Positions 8,614 through 16,772 of a stretch of 37,182 bases of DNA are shown piece by piece. This stretch comes from DASQWC01 sp035640475 (GTDB lineage: Bacteria; Actinomycetota; JAICYB01): the NCBI GenBank assembly GCA_035640475.1, contig DASQWC010000070.1, forward strand, positions 1 through 37,182. The letters are read 5' to 3'. The stretch's first letter is position 1, and each line of letters begins with the position of its first letter. The notes beneath the pieces are model-generated. The model worked only from the letters and a program-made list of their open reading frames with translations. It did no database searches and was not told the DNA's origin. The translations under genes were made by a program, and so were the position numbers.

Positions 8614-9096
8614 ATGGTCGCCGAGAGTGCCAACTCCGAACGCGTCGTCGTCGAGAACAAGCGCGCGCGACATCTCTATGCCATCGAGGAGCGCTTCGAG
8701 GCCGGCCTCGCACTGCAGGGCTCGGAGGTGAAGGCGCTTCGCGAAGGCAAGGGCCAGATCCGCGAGGCCTACGCGTTCGTTCGGGACGGCGAAGTGTTCA
8801 TTCAGGGCATGCACATCTCGCCGTATTCGGGCGCGTCGACACACGTCGAGCTGGACCCCGTGCGCCAGCGCAAGCTCCTGCTCCATCGGAAGGAGATCGC
8901 GCACCTCGCCGAACAGACGCAGCAGAAGGGCATGACTCTCGTCCCGCTTCGCGTGTACTTCTCCAGCGGACTTGCCAAGCTGGAGCTCGGTCTGGCCCGC
9001 GGGAAGAAACAGGTGGACCGCAGGCGCGAGATCGCCGATCGGGAGGCCGAGCGTCAGATGCAACGGGCTCAGCGGCGGCGCCAACGGGGCGAATAG
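8614..9096 (+). CDS. smpB: SsrA-binding protein SmpB
   Basis: A 160-residue tmRNA-binding protein, required to load tmRNA on stalled ribosomes. The typical N-terminus (VVVENKRARHLYAIEERFEAG), the GSEVKALREGKGQIREAYA core, the LLLHRKEI segment and the basic C-terminal tail (KKQVDRRREIADREAERQMQ...) are all present. Length is normal. AGGA lies upstream of the ATG. The tmRNA gene itself lies 0.8 kb downstream, separated by one membrane-protein gene. Confidence 0.96.
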   Translation: MVAESANSERVVVENKRARHLYAIEERFEAGLALQGSEVKALREGKGQIREAYAFVRDGEVFIQGMHISPYSGASTHVELDPVRQRKLLLHRKEIAHLAEQTQQKGMTLVPLRVYFSSGLAKLELGLARGKKQVDRRREIADREAERQMQRAQRRRQRGE

Positions 9097-9111
9097 CAAG
9101 GGAGAGACGTC

Positions 9112-9888
9112 ATGGAGCAGACAAGGACTATCCCGCCGGTCGTTGTGCGGCAGCGCAACCTGATCCTCGTCGTCCTGATCGTCCTCGCCGGGCTCGGATG
9201 GATCGTGTTCCTGAACCAGGCGCGCGAGCCAATGCATATGAAACACGGGATGTCGATGGGGCCCGATCTCACGATGGGCCGCTCCTGGAGCCTCTTCTAC
9301 GCGATGTGGGTCGCGATGATGGCTGCGATGATGTTTCCGGCGGCCGCGCCGATGATCCTCATGTACGGTCGCATGCAGCGCAGCAGCTCCGGATCCGTTG
9401 CGCTCTTCACCGGCTCGTACATCGTGCTGTGGTTCGCGTTCGGGGCCGTTGCTTTCCTCTTGGGTGCGTTCGTCGAGACCCAGGCGTCGAAGTCGGACTG
9501 GGTGGCCATGAACTGGGCCCGTGCCGGCGGCGCGTTGCTCGTCCTGGCGGGTCTTTACCAGCTGACGCCGCTGAAGGACGTGTGCCTCCGGCACTGCCGG
9601 ACACCGCTTGGTTTCGTGATGAGCCATTGGCGAGCGGGCAAGGCCGGCGCCGTGCGCATGGGTCTGACTCACGGTTTGTACTGCTTGGGCTGCTGCTGGC
9701 TGATGTTCCTTGTGCTCGTGCCGCTCGGCGTCATGAACGTGGCAGCGATGGTTGCCGTTGCCTTCGTCGTCTTCGCCGAGAAGGTCGTGCCCTGGGGGCG
9801 GGGGTTCGGCAGAGTCGCGGCGGCCGGGTTCATCGCCTACGGCGCGCTCGTCATGTTCCGGCCGGAGCTGTTCCCGACCGTGGCCTGA
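9112..9888 (+). CDS. DUF2182 family multi-pass membrane protein, predicted metal-binding
   Basis: A 258-residue membrane protein with about six to seven hydrophobic segments, the first at residues 16-35. A Met/His-rich stretch, MHMKHGMSMG (41-50), follows the first segment, then the conserved MWVAMMAAMMFPAAAPM segment and the GLYCLGCCWLMF motif. These are features of the DUF2182 family, described as predicted metal-binding integral membrane proteins; the exact role is not established. GGGAGAG before the ATG is a good ribosome-binding site, 15 bp after smpB. It sits between smpB and ssrA, which are usually direct neighbours. Confidence 0.8.
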   Translation: MEQTRTIPPVVVRQRNLILVVLIVLAGLGWIVFLNQAREPMHMKHGMSMGPDLTMGRSWSLFYAMWVAMMAAMMFPAAAPMILMYGRMQRSSSGSVALFTGSYIVLWFAFGAVAFLLGAFVETQASKSDWVAMNWARAGGALLVLAGLYQLTPLKDVCLRHCRTPLGFVMSHWRAGKAGAVRMGLTHGLYCLGCCWLMFLVLVPLGVMNVAAMVAVAFVVFAEKVVPWGRGFGRVAAAGFIAYGALVMFRPELFPTVA

Positions 9889-9896
9889 CCACGCGA

Positions 9897-9902
9897 TATC
9901 CT
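9897..9902 (+). promoter_or_regulatory. Candidate -10 box for ssrA
   Basis: TATCCT lies 12 bp before the mature 5' end of the tmRNA. CCGACC at 9874-9879, 17 bp upstream, could serve as a weak -35. It overlaps the 3' end of the DUF2182 gene. Confidence 0.35.
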
Positions 9903-9914
9903 GGCTACAGCGTC

Positions 9915-10260
9915 GGGGGTGAACTGGTTTCGACCGGGGCGGTACCGACGCGGGAGAAGCGAGCCGAGGTTCCGGACCTCGTTAAACCCCGGAATGCACG
10001 ATAAGTGCCGACAACCTGGCACTCGCTGCTTAGTTAATCGCTAAGTAGCCGTCGGCCGGAGCAGCCCGCGGCTCCGGGTCCGGCGTCAAAAGCGGGATAA
10101 ACCCTCACGGGGGGCCTCGACCGTGAGGGGGATCTCACCGAGGCTGGGCTCCCGCCGGCCCGCCCGTCGGCGGGTGGGAGCCGAGATCTGTAGGCGGGAT
10201 GCGCTCGGAGAAGGCCCGCGAAGGCGTTTCGGGACAGGGGTTCGAATCCCCTCACCTCCA
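9915..10260 (+). ncRNA. ssrA: Transfer-messenger RNA (tmRNA)
   Basis: The 5' end GGGGGTGAACTGGTTTCGAC is the standard tmRNA start. Its first seven bases pair with CACCTCC at 10253-10259 to form the tRNA-like acceptor stem, and AGGGGTTCGAATCCCCT supplies the T arm. Discriminator A is 10260, followed by CCG, so the final A of CCA is not encoded. The resume region ATAAGTGCC precedes an open frame GCC GAC AAC CTG GCA CTC GCT GCT TAG (10007-10033), encoding the tag ADNLALAA. This eight-residue tag ends in the usual LAA degron but is very short. The RNA rescues stalled ribosomes with SmpB. Confidence 0.95.
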
Positions 10261-10324
10261 CCGGGCAGGCGGCTACTTTCGCCAGGCTCCCGTAGGGCTC
10301 GATGGGTTGGTCGAAGTGGATCCG

Positions 10325-11482
10325 TCAGAAGATCGGAAAGAGCGGGTCCAGGCCTGCCAGCACGCGCCCGCACTCCTCCCACATCTGAGGCGACTGGCTC
10401 ACATGGTGCGTGATCGCGTCAGCGTCGCGAGTGTGACGCTGGAGTGCCGACGACGAGTAGACCGACGTTCCACCGGCGAGCGTGCTTGCGGTACGCGTCA
10501 CCTGCGCTGCTGTCTCGGATGCCTTGATCGCCGACATGCGGCACATCGCTCGCTGTCGGAGTGTCGGCTCGCGTCCGGCCGTGACCGCTTGCCACAGATC
10601 GTCGAGTGCGTCATAGAGGAAGGCGCGCGCCGCCCCCAGCGAGCACTCGGCACGAGCGATCTCGACCTGCGTTACGGGTTTCTCCGCAATGCGGACGTTG
10701 CTGAATGTGGGCGTCTTCTCTGCCGCCAGCTCGAGCAGCTCGTCGAGCGCCGCCCGGGCAATCCCAAGGCCCACAGCGGCCACGTGTGGAGCGAAGAGTG
10801 ACAGCAGTGGGATCTGGTACAGGGGCTCGGGACGATGGCGGGTCGCTTCGAAGAGCGACACGATCCTGTGCTCGGGGACGAAGACGTCGGACGCCTCGAA
10901 GTCGCTGCTCCCTGTTCCGCACAAGCCGGACACGAACCACGTGTCGATGACGCGAGTGTTCTCTTTCGGCATGAACACGTGAACGATCTCCGGGGTGCCC
11001 GCAGCCGTGATGCGCGGCCCGCTGCCGTCCATCAGGAGGCATCCGGCCATCAACCAGTCGCTGTGGTCTATGCCGCTCGCGAAACGCCACCTCCCGCTCA
11101 CGCAGAGTCCGCCGTCAACCTCGACGGCGGAACCGGCCGGGGCGATGCTCGCCGCGGTCGGTCGGAACGGCTCGGTGAAGATCTCCTTCGCTCCCGGTTC
11201 GGGCATGCATCCGGCAAAGATGCCGTCGCCAAGGGCGATCATCACGCACCACCCGGTCGACCCATCGGCCCCGGAGATCGTCTCGATGATCCGCGTCTGG
11301 TCAAGCGGATCCAGCTCGTCCCCCCCGAGGGCGCGCGGGACGGCCAGGCCGAACACGCCGCTCGCCGTGAGCGCATCGACGAGATCGGCCGGGAGCCTAC
11401 GCCCGAGCTCGATCTCCTCGCGGCGGGCCCGGATCTCCGGGAGCAACGGCTGCAGCTTCGTCGAGAATCCGTTGGTGGACAC
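10325..11482 (-). CDS. Acyl-CoA dehydrogenase-fold flavin-dependent monooxygenase-like protein
   Basis: A 385-residue protein of the acyl-CoA dehydrogenase superfamily. The N-terminal helical domain, the middle beta domain (around GGLCVSGRWRFASGIDHSDW) and the C-terminal helical domain ending RDADAITHHVSQSP...GLDPLFPIF are visible. This pattern resembles the two-component flavin hydroxylases (HsaA and related group D monooxygenases) more than true acyl-CoA dehydrogenases. The substrate is unknown, and no flavin reductase is adjacent. The start is GTG 11482, chosen because GGAGGTGA (11488-11495 on the minus strand) lies 5 nt upstream; a longer ATG form is less likely. It lies 90 bp downstream of a TPR-LuxR regulator on the same strand. 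Confidence 0.8.
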   Translation of the reverse strand: MSTNGFSTKLQPLLPEIRARREEIELGRRLPADLVDALTASGVFGLAVPRALGGDELDPLDQTRIIETISGADGSTGWCVMIALGDGIFAGCMPEPGAKEIFTEPFRPTAASIAPAGSAVEVDGGLCVSGRWRFASGIDHSDWLMAGCLLMDGSGPRITAAGTPEIVHVFMPKENTRVIDTWFVSGLCGTGSSDFEASDVFVPEHRIVSLFEATRHRPEPLYQIPLLSLFAPHVAAVGLGIARAALDELLELAAEKTPTFSNVRIAEKPVTQVEIARAECSLGAARAFLYDALDDLWQAVTAGREPTLRQRAMCRMSAIKASETAAQVTRTASTLAGGTSVYSSSALQRHTRDADAITHHVSQSPQMWEECGRVLAGLDPLFPIF

Positions 11483-11572
11483 GGCTATCACCTCCGCACG
11501 AACCGTACGCGCGGTTCGCGCGGTGCGCATCGCCGGAACGGACCAACGGTTCCCGGGGGCGCGATGGTGCGT

Positions 11573-13291
11573 TTACACCAAGGTATGCTCGAACGCGAAC
11601 GCTGTGGCCGCGGCCCGGGACGAGACGTCGAGCTTCCGGAAGATGTTCTGCAGGTGACGGGAGACCGTGTGTTCGCTGATGATGAGCTCGGCGCCGATCT
11701 CGCGGTTCGTCTTTCCGGCCGCTACGAGTCGGAGGACCTCGACCTCGCGCTCCGAGAGTCCGCGCGGGAAGGCGCTCGCCTCCCGGAGCTGCTCGGCCAC
11801 CGACTTCGCGTCGTGTGCCGCGCCCAGCCGCTCGAAGGCGGCGCGGGCTGCCTCCAGCTCGGCGGCCGCGCGCTCGGTGTCTCCGGCGAGCCCGCTCGCC
11901 GTGCCCACGAGAAGGCGCGCGCGCGCCTCCTCGTACGGCAGCTTGAGCTTCCTCCAAAGCGTCCAAGCGTGCCGCCCGTCGCGGAGGGCGTCGTCGGTCC
12001 TCTCTTCTGCTAACCCCACTGTGGCCCTCACCATCGCCGTCATCGCATCGAGCAGGGCTGTCCCGACCCGTTTGGAGAGTTCCTCCAGGCCTGTCAGGGC
12101 GGCGCGCGCGCCCTCGGCGTCGCCGGCCGCGATGGCCACGTCCGCCGCGGCCGCCAGCAGTCTGGCTCGTCCAAGCGGGGGGCTCGAGGTTGCTGCGAGC
12201 GACGTCCGCAAGCCCGCCGCGGCGGCGTCGATTCTGTGTTGAGCGAGTCGTACCAGCGCCAGGCCGGGCTGCGGGTCGCGTCCGAGGGCTTGCGCGCGCG
12301 AGAACCAGTCTTCCGCGGCCGCCAAGTCACCGCGGCGTAAGGCAATCTCGCCAATTGCATAGAGCGCTTCGGCCACGACGTGCTGCTCCATGCCCTCCAT
12401 CTCGCGAGCGGTCTTCATCGCTTCCGCCTGGGCCCGGTCCCACTGCCCGCGCATGGCCGTCACTTCGGCGAGGTGGATGCGGCAGATCCCGTGGAAGGGA
12501 GACAGGTCGGGCACGGCGTCGCACCAAGCCATCGCCGACTCCGTCCACTCGCCGGCGCGGGCAACGTCGGCGCACTCCATGCACGCGACGAGCACGTTGC
12601 AATAAATCCAGCCGGTGAAGAGGGGAGCGAGACGACCGCCGACGACGAGCGTCATCGCCTCATCGAGAAGGGCGATCCCTTCGCCGACGCGTCCGGCGGC
12701 GATGTGGGCCCGGCCTAGGGTCTGGATGCCCATCGCATGAAGGTCCGCCGAGCTCCACCGCTCGCCCAGCTCGATCGCGAGCTCCGCAGCTTCCCGCGCG
12801 CGGTCGGTATCACCGCTTTGGCGGGCGAGGTCGGACTCGGTAATGGCCAAGAATCCGCGTTCGACGCAATTGGGGTCGGCGGCGAGATGCCTCTCCGCAC
12901 GTCTGACCCATCCGGTCGCTGCGCCTTCCTCCCCCTTCATCCAGTAGTCCTGGGACAAGAACCACGCCGAATAGGCTGCGCGCCGGGCTGCGCCCGCAGA
13001 CTCGTAAGCGTCGTAGGCGCGGCGGCGCAGCTCCATCGAGTCGTCCAGACGGCACAGCCACCATGCAGCGTCCGCCATCCGTGCAAGGTCATCCGGTGAC
13101 AAGTGGCCGGGGTCGACGCGAGCGTACAGGTCCAGTGCTTCACGCCATCGCGCGAGGCCAGCAGCTTCCCGAGCATCGTCCAGCGTGCGCACGATGGTCC
13201 AGCTTAGTGTTCGGCCCTCCTGGGGCCACACCGCCCGAGAGCTCCTCGCTTCCGCGTGGCCGCGTGCGGCAGGTGGTCGCTCACAGGGCAT
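11573..13291 (-). CDS. LuxR-family transcription regulator with TPR-like N-terminal region
   Basis: A protein of about 572 residues. Nearly all of it is an alpha-helical, alanine-rich tetratricopeptide-like array. The last ~60 residues form a LuxR/GerE helix-turn-helix (GLSEREVEVLRLVAAGKTNREIGAELIISEHTVSRHLQNIF...). It resembles the MalT/LAL-type regulators but lacks the N-terminal AAA/NTPase part. The ATG at 13291 is preferred because AGGGGG lies just upstream. It probably controls the adjacent flavin enzyme gene and perhaps itself. The inducer is unknown. Confidence 0.85.
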   Translation of the reverse strand: MPCERPPAARGHAEARSSRAVWPQEGRTLSWTIVRTLDDAREAAGLARWREALDLYARVDPGHLSPDDLARMADAAWWLCRLDDSMELRRRAYDAYESAGAARRAAYSAWFLSQDYWMKGEEGAATGWVRRAERHLAADPNCVERGFLAITESDLARQSGDTDRAREAAELAIELGERWSSADLHAMGIQTLGRAHIAAGRVGEGIALLDEAMTLVVGGRLAPLFTGWIYCNVLVACMECADVARAGEWTESAMAWCDAVPDLSPFHGICRIHLAEVTAMRGQWDRAQAEAMKTAREMEGMEQHVVAEALYAIGEIALRRGDLAAAEDWFSRAQALGRDPQPGLALVRLAQHRIDAAAAGLRTSLAATSSPPLGRARLLAAAADVAIAAGDAEGARAALTGLEELSKRVGTALLDAMTAMVRATVGLAEERTDDALRDGRHAWTLWRKLKLPYEEARARLLVGTASGLAGDTERAAAELEAARAAFERLGAAHDAKSVAEQLREASAFPRGLSEREVEVLRLVAAGKTNREIGAELIISEHTVSRHLQNIFRKLDVSSRAAATAFAFEHTLV

Positions 13292-13319
13292 GAGGATCCC
13301 CCCTGTTACATGGTCATCG

Positions 13320-13336
13320 GATGCATGGGATGCATC
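13320..13336. promoter_or_regulatory. Palindrome upstream of the TPR-LuxR gene
   Basis: GATGCAT and ATGCATC flank a 3-bp GGG spacer, a perfect 7-bp inverted repeat about 28 bp upstream of the regulator's start codon. The position suits an operator. No binding protein can be named. Confidence 0.3.
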
Positions 13337-13420
13337 ACGAACTCTCATCGAGCAGCAGTCTGAGCTGCTCCAGGGAGTTCGAGCACCGTCCGCGCGGGCC
13401 CGTCTGGACGAGCTCTTCGG

Positions 13421-15088
13421 CTAGCGACTGCCGACGAGCACGTCTTCGCGCTCGATCTCACCCGTGTCGGCAAACGCACGCTCCCAGCGAGCCGCTCTTG
13501 CCTTCTGCCGGCGCCAGTACGACCAGAACCCGATCGAGAACAGCGCAAAGGCTGCGAACGTCACGAAGATCGCCACGGCCGGCGTCGACGAGCTGTAGTC
13601 GACGAAGCCGCCGGCGGGACGCAGCACGATGTAGAAGAGGGCGAAGCCGGCCAGTCCCTGGAGGGCGGCCCACGCCGTCCGGCTCCACTTCATGACCGTT
13701 GCTCCGTCCATGAACGAGACAGGGAGCAGCGTGAAGGCAACGCCTTGGATCCCCGACACGACGAGGGCCGAGAGGGCGGCGTCGGCAACAAGGAGCCCGA
13801 ACCGGGCGCCGTCCTCAACCTTCGAATCGATCGCGCTGAAGGCAAACCACGCACCGACGGCCACCGTGAGCGCCGAGATCGCGCCGAGAGCGACCGCCTT
13901 GCCCTGCTGCTCGTCCGTGAGGCCTTCGTCGTCCGCCTCGTAGCCGGCGACGATGCCGTACGCATAGCCCGGCTGGAAGCTGAGCAGGCGCGACGCGAGG
14001 ACGAGACCGCCGCCGGCGAGCATCGCCTGCGGCAGGGCGCGGATGCGCCCATGCGATCCGGCTCGGCGCTCGTAGAGCAACACCGGAAGCTCGAACGCGA
14101 GCGTACCGATGCCGAGGGCGGTGATCAGTCCGAGGATCAGCGCGAACGAGGCCTGATTCCAGCCGAGCTCCGGATCGAGCAGCGAGTAGATGAGGCCGCC
14201 CGCGATCGCGAAACCGATGAACCCGACACCGGCTGGCAGGCGGAGCGGCTCACGGCCCGGCCGCCGCCACGTCGACCGGGCGCGACGGTACCGAGTGCGC
14301 AGACCGGCGAGTCGTCCGAAGATTCGCTCGTGATGCTCCTCGAGCGTGTTGTTGAAGAGCTCGCTCGGGAAACCGAGCAAGATGAGCAGCAAGAGCGAGA
14401 AGCCTGCGGTGATGCCGAGCTGCTTCACGGAATGAAGTGCTTCGCCGAACGACGGGAGCGAGTGCGGGAATACCGACCGGAGCCTCTCGACGACTCGCGC
14501 CGGAGTTGATTGCTCGGCCGGCTGCGTGTTGGGCGTTTGCAACACGCCTTCGGAGGCAGGCGCATCGAAGGTGTCTCCGCCGAAACCGGCGGTATTCGGA
14601 CGGACGCCGCTCGTAGGAAGAACGCGCGTCGGACGATTCGAGGATGGACGCTCGCCTGAAGCCGCTGCCGGGACGACCGTGACACTGGTGTCCGCAAGCT
14701 CGAGCTGAAGCTTGAGCACGTCCTCGGTGACGGCGACTCCGCACCAGCTCGAGATGCGATGTGGCCCGGCCGACGCGCGTTTCGGAACCTGGACGCGGAC
14801 GGTGAAGCCGCCGGCGTCGAGCGCGGTGATACGGGCGATCTCCGTCGTGTCGTCCCACAGCACGACAACGGCCGTCAGCGGATCGATCGCGCACACAAAC
14901 GGGTGCCCGGCCCCCTCGATCGTGAGGACGCCGCCGGTCGCGATCTTTCGGGGCGATGCTTCGATGCCTGCTCCGGGGAATTGCGCCGGGATCTGGGGGG
15001 CCTCAGAGGGCGGGCCCGCGGACGCGATGCCGGCAAACGAAAACAGAGCTCCGAACAGCACGAGGGCCGGCAACCATCGGCGTTTCAT
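13421..15088 (-). CDS. Exported multi-pass membrane protein of unknown function
   Basis: A 555-residue protein not recognised as a named family. A signal peptide (about 1-24, ending GIASAGPP) precedes an extracytoplasmic beta-rich domain (about 35-140) with two cysteines (C66 and C114 by position in the sequence), which could form a disulfide. A Ser/Thr/Pro-rich linker follows, then about eight hydrophobic segments from about residue 220 to 535. The membrane part contains FQPGYAYGIVAGYEADDE and LLPVSFMDGATVMKWSR. The latter loosely recalls the LDG-type motif of site-2 proteases, but no HExxH is visible, so protease activity is not supported. It starts divergently from the acyltransferase-like gene at 15161. 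Confidence 0.75.
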   Translation of the reverse strand: MKRRWLPALVLFGALFSFAGIASAGPPSEAPQIPAQFPGAGIEASPRKIATGGVLTIEGAGHPFVCAIDPLTAVVVLWDDTTEIARITALDAGGFTVRVQVPKRASAGPHRISSWCGVAVTEDVLKLQLELADTSVTVVPAAASGERPSSNRPTRVLPTSGVRPNTAGFGGDTFDAPASEGVLQTPNTQPAEQSTPARVVERLRSVFPHSLPSFGEALHSVKQLGITAGFSLLLLILLGFPSELFNNTLEEHHERIFGRLAGLRTRYRRARSTWRRPGREPLRLPAGVGFIGFAIAGGLIYSLLDPELGWNQASFALILGLITALGIGTLAFELPVLLYERRAGSHGRIRALPQAMLAGGGLVLASRLLSFQPGYAYGIVAGYEADDEGLTDEQQGKAVALGAISALTVAVGAWFAFSAIDSKVEDGARFGLLVADAALSALVVSGIQGVAFTLLPVSFMDGATVMKWSRTAWAALQGLAGFALFYIVLRPAGGFVDYSSSTPAVAIFVTFAAFALFSIGFWSYWRRQKARAARWERAFADTGEIEREDVLVGSR

Positions 15089-15160
15089 GCCCGTCGTCCA
15101 GAGTAGATCAGGAGGGCGCGCTTGTGACGCGAGCGTTTACGCCAGGGGGCAAACTAAGGC

Positions 15161-16135
15161 GTGCAGACGGAAATCGACCGCGTTGCCGCCTGGCTCGGCT
15201 GGCCGGACGGCGAAACCCATCAACTGACCGAGCTGTTGGCTTCGGGTGCTCGTTCCGGCTCGCTCGCATTGCCAAAGGCAGACGCGGCACGTGCCGTACT
15301 GGCACGGATGGACGTTCCGCCGCACGCCATCGACGAGATCCTCGCGGTCATGCCGGCGGCCGAGCACGATCTCGAGGCATGGTGGCTGATCGATCACCTG
15401 TATTCGAAGCTGATCGACCACGTGGGTCCGGAATACCCGCCGCCGTGGCCGGCCCCGGCCGGCGTCGAGGACGCACTGCGCCGGTACCTTCACCTCTTCG
15501 TATTTCTCGGCGCCGTTCCCGCAGCGGTGAACATTCATTCCGCGCGCGGGATCCCGGAAGAGACCACCTGGTCGACGTTGCGTGATGTCGGGTTGCAAGT
15601 GGCGAACTATCAGCGCCGCCACGGGGTGGCCGGCTTCGACGGCGCGTTCTGGATCTGGCAGCACTTTCGCGGCGCGATCTTCCGGCTCGGCCGGCTGCAG
15701 TACAACTTCTGGCACGTCGAGTTCGAAACGGACGGCTTCCGGCACGGCGATCCGGCGCTCGGCGTCCACATTCCCGCAATCGGACCGCTGACTCCCGAGG
15801 CGTGCGACGATTCGGTTCGGCAGGCACGGGCGTTCTTTCCGAAGTACTTTCCGGACCGGCCCGTGCGGATCGCGACGTGCGGCTCGTGGTTGCTGGACGA
15901 ACAGCTCGCCGAGTATCTGCCCGAGTCGTCCAACATCGTTGGGTTCCAGCGGCGGTTCACACCGGTCGCCGGTTGGTCGCGACCCGGCGACGAGGACGTC
16001 ATTCGCTTCGTGTTCGGGTTCGTCCCGGAGTCGATCGACGACTTGCCGCAGACCACCACCCTGGAACGTGCGGTCGTGAAGCACCTTCGTTCCGGCCGCC
16101 ATTGGCAGATTCGCCTGGGATGGTTCGCCCTCTAG
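15161..16135 (+). CDS. Acyltransferase-like protein (GNAT C-terminal domain family)
   Basis: A 324-residue soluble protein resembling the actinobacterial acyltransferase domain proteins that carry a GNAT-like C-terminal half. Recognisable stretches are GAFWIWQHFRGAIFRLGRLQYNFWHVE and LGVHIPAIGPLTPEACDDSVRQARAFF. The N-terminal half is helical. The substrate is unknown. The GTG start at 15161 follows an AGGGGG-containing leader. It is divergent from the membrane protein and followed, after 63 bp, by a GNAT gene. The family assignment rests on remembered motif resemblance only. Confidence 0.65.
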   Translation: MQTEIDRVAAWLGWPDGETHQLTELLASGARSGSLALPKADAARAVLARMDVPPHAIDEILAVMPAAEHDLEAWWLIDHLYSKLIDHVGPEYPPPWPAPAGVEDALRRYLHLFVFLGAVPAAVNIHSARGIPEETTWSTLRDVGLQVANYQRRHGVAGFDGAFWIWQHFRGAIFRLGRLQYNFWHVEFETDGFRHGDPALGVHIPAIGPLTPEACDDSVRQARAFFPKYFPDRPVRIATCGSWLLDEQLAEYLPESSNIVGFQRRFTPVAGWSRPGDEDVIRFVFGFVPESIDDLPQTTTLERAVVKHLRSGRHWQIRLGWFAL

Positions 16136-16144
16136 TCCCGGAGC

Positions 16145-16160
16145 TGTGAAGTTCTTCACA
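16145..16160. promoter_or_regulatory. Perfect CRP/GlxR-type palindrome
   Basis: TGTGAAGTTCTTCACA is a perfect 16-bp inverted repeat and an exact match to the CRP consensus TGTGA-N6-TCACA. It is centred about 46 bp upstream of the GTG of the GNAT gene. A TTGAAT hexamer (16188-16193) could be the -10. The same bases could form a hairpin after the upstream gene's stop, so a terminator role is not excluded. Confidence 0.5.
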
Positions 16161-16198
16161 CCGGGCATGACCCGGGCGGTGCGAGTGTTGAATCGGAC

Positions 16199-16726
16199 GT
16201 GCACACGTCGAGCGAAGTGAAGACCGTTCGCCTGCGCAGCGGCGAGCATCTGACGATCCGGCCGGCCCGGCGCGAGGATTCCGCCTCGGTAACTGCGTTC
16301 TTCGAGGGGCTGTCTTCCGAGGCCAGGTTGTTGCGCTATCACTCACCCGTTCCGATCGTCCGCTGGTGGATGGTCGAGGCCGTCACCGGCACCGACCACG
16401 ACCGGCGGGAAGCCCTGCTGGCGTTCCTCGACGGCGACGTCGTCGGCGTTGCGGAGTGGGGCCGCGACCCCGACGATCACGATCGCGCGCACGTCGCGAT
16501 CGTTGTCGACGACCACGTACGCCGCCGGGGCATCGCCCGCGAGTTGATGAAGCGCCTGACGGTCGTCGCACGGGTCCACGGGATCCGGGATTTCGTCGCG
16601 ACGGTCATGACGATCAACAAGCCGGTCTTCGGCCTCATCGAGCGCATGGCGCCCGTGCGTACGAGCAACTTCGACGGCGACGCCGTCGAGGTCGTCATCC
16701 CACTCGCCCGAGCCGCAGGCGCCTGA
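16199..16726 (+). CDS. GNAT N-acetyltransferase, Pat-like
   Basis: A 175-residue single-domain GNAT protein. The N-terminus LTIRPARREDSASVTAFFEGLSSEAR and the acetyl-CoA loop VVDDHVRRRGIARELMKRL are typical. The overall pattern (LSSEARLLRYHSP..., then HVAIVVDDHVRRRGIA) resembles the catalytic domain of Pat-type protein lysine acetyltransferases. In mycobacteria this domain is fused to a cAMP-binding domain. Here it stands alone, behind a CRP-type site. The target is unknown. GTG 16199 is the likely start because the conserved domain begins about ten residues later. Confidence 0.8.
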   Translation: MHTSSEVKTVRLRSGEHLTIRPARREDSASVTAFFEGLSSEARLLRYHSPVPIVRWWMVEAVTGTDHDRREALLAFLDGDVVGVAEWGRDPDDHDRAHVAIVVDDHVRRRGIARELMKRLTVVARVHGIRDFVATVMTINKPVFGLIERMAPVRTSNFDGDAVEVVIPLARAAGA

Positions 16727-16772
16727 CGCCGGACGGGCGTACGCTCGGCTTGATTGCGGGTATTGGCCGGGT

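Noticed and set aside
10261..10324. Terminator after the tmRNA
   Set aside because: Only short 4-bp stems and no T-run are visible in the 64-bp gap, so none is called.
13350..13370. GAGCAGC...GCTGCTC 7-bp stem between the membrane protein and the LuxR gene
   Set aside because: It could end the minus-strand membrane protein transcript, but there is no T-run and the loop is 7 nt. Too weak to call a terminator.
13290..13424. A 44-codon plus-strand frame ending at CTAG next to the membrane protein stop
   Set aside because: It overlaps the start of the TPR-LuxR gene in antisense and has no clear ribosome-binding site or domain. Its only appeal is the stop-overlap pattern, which CTAG gives for free.
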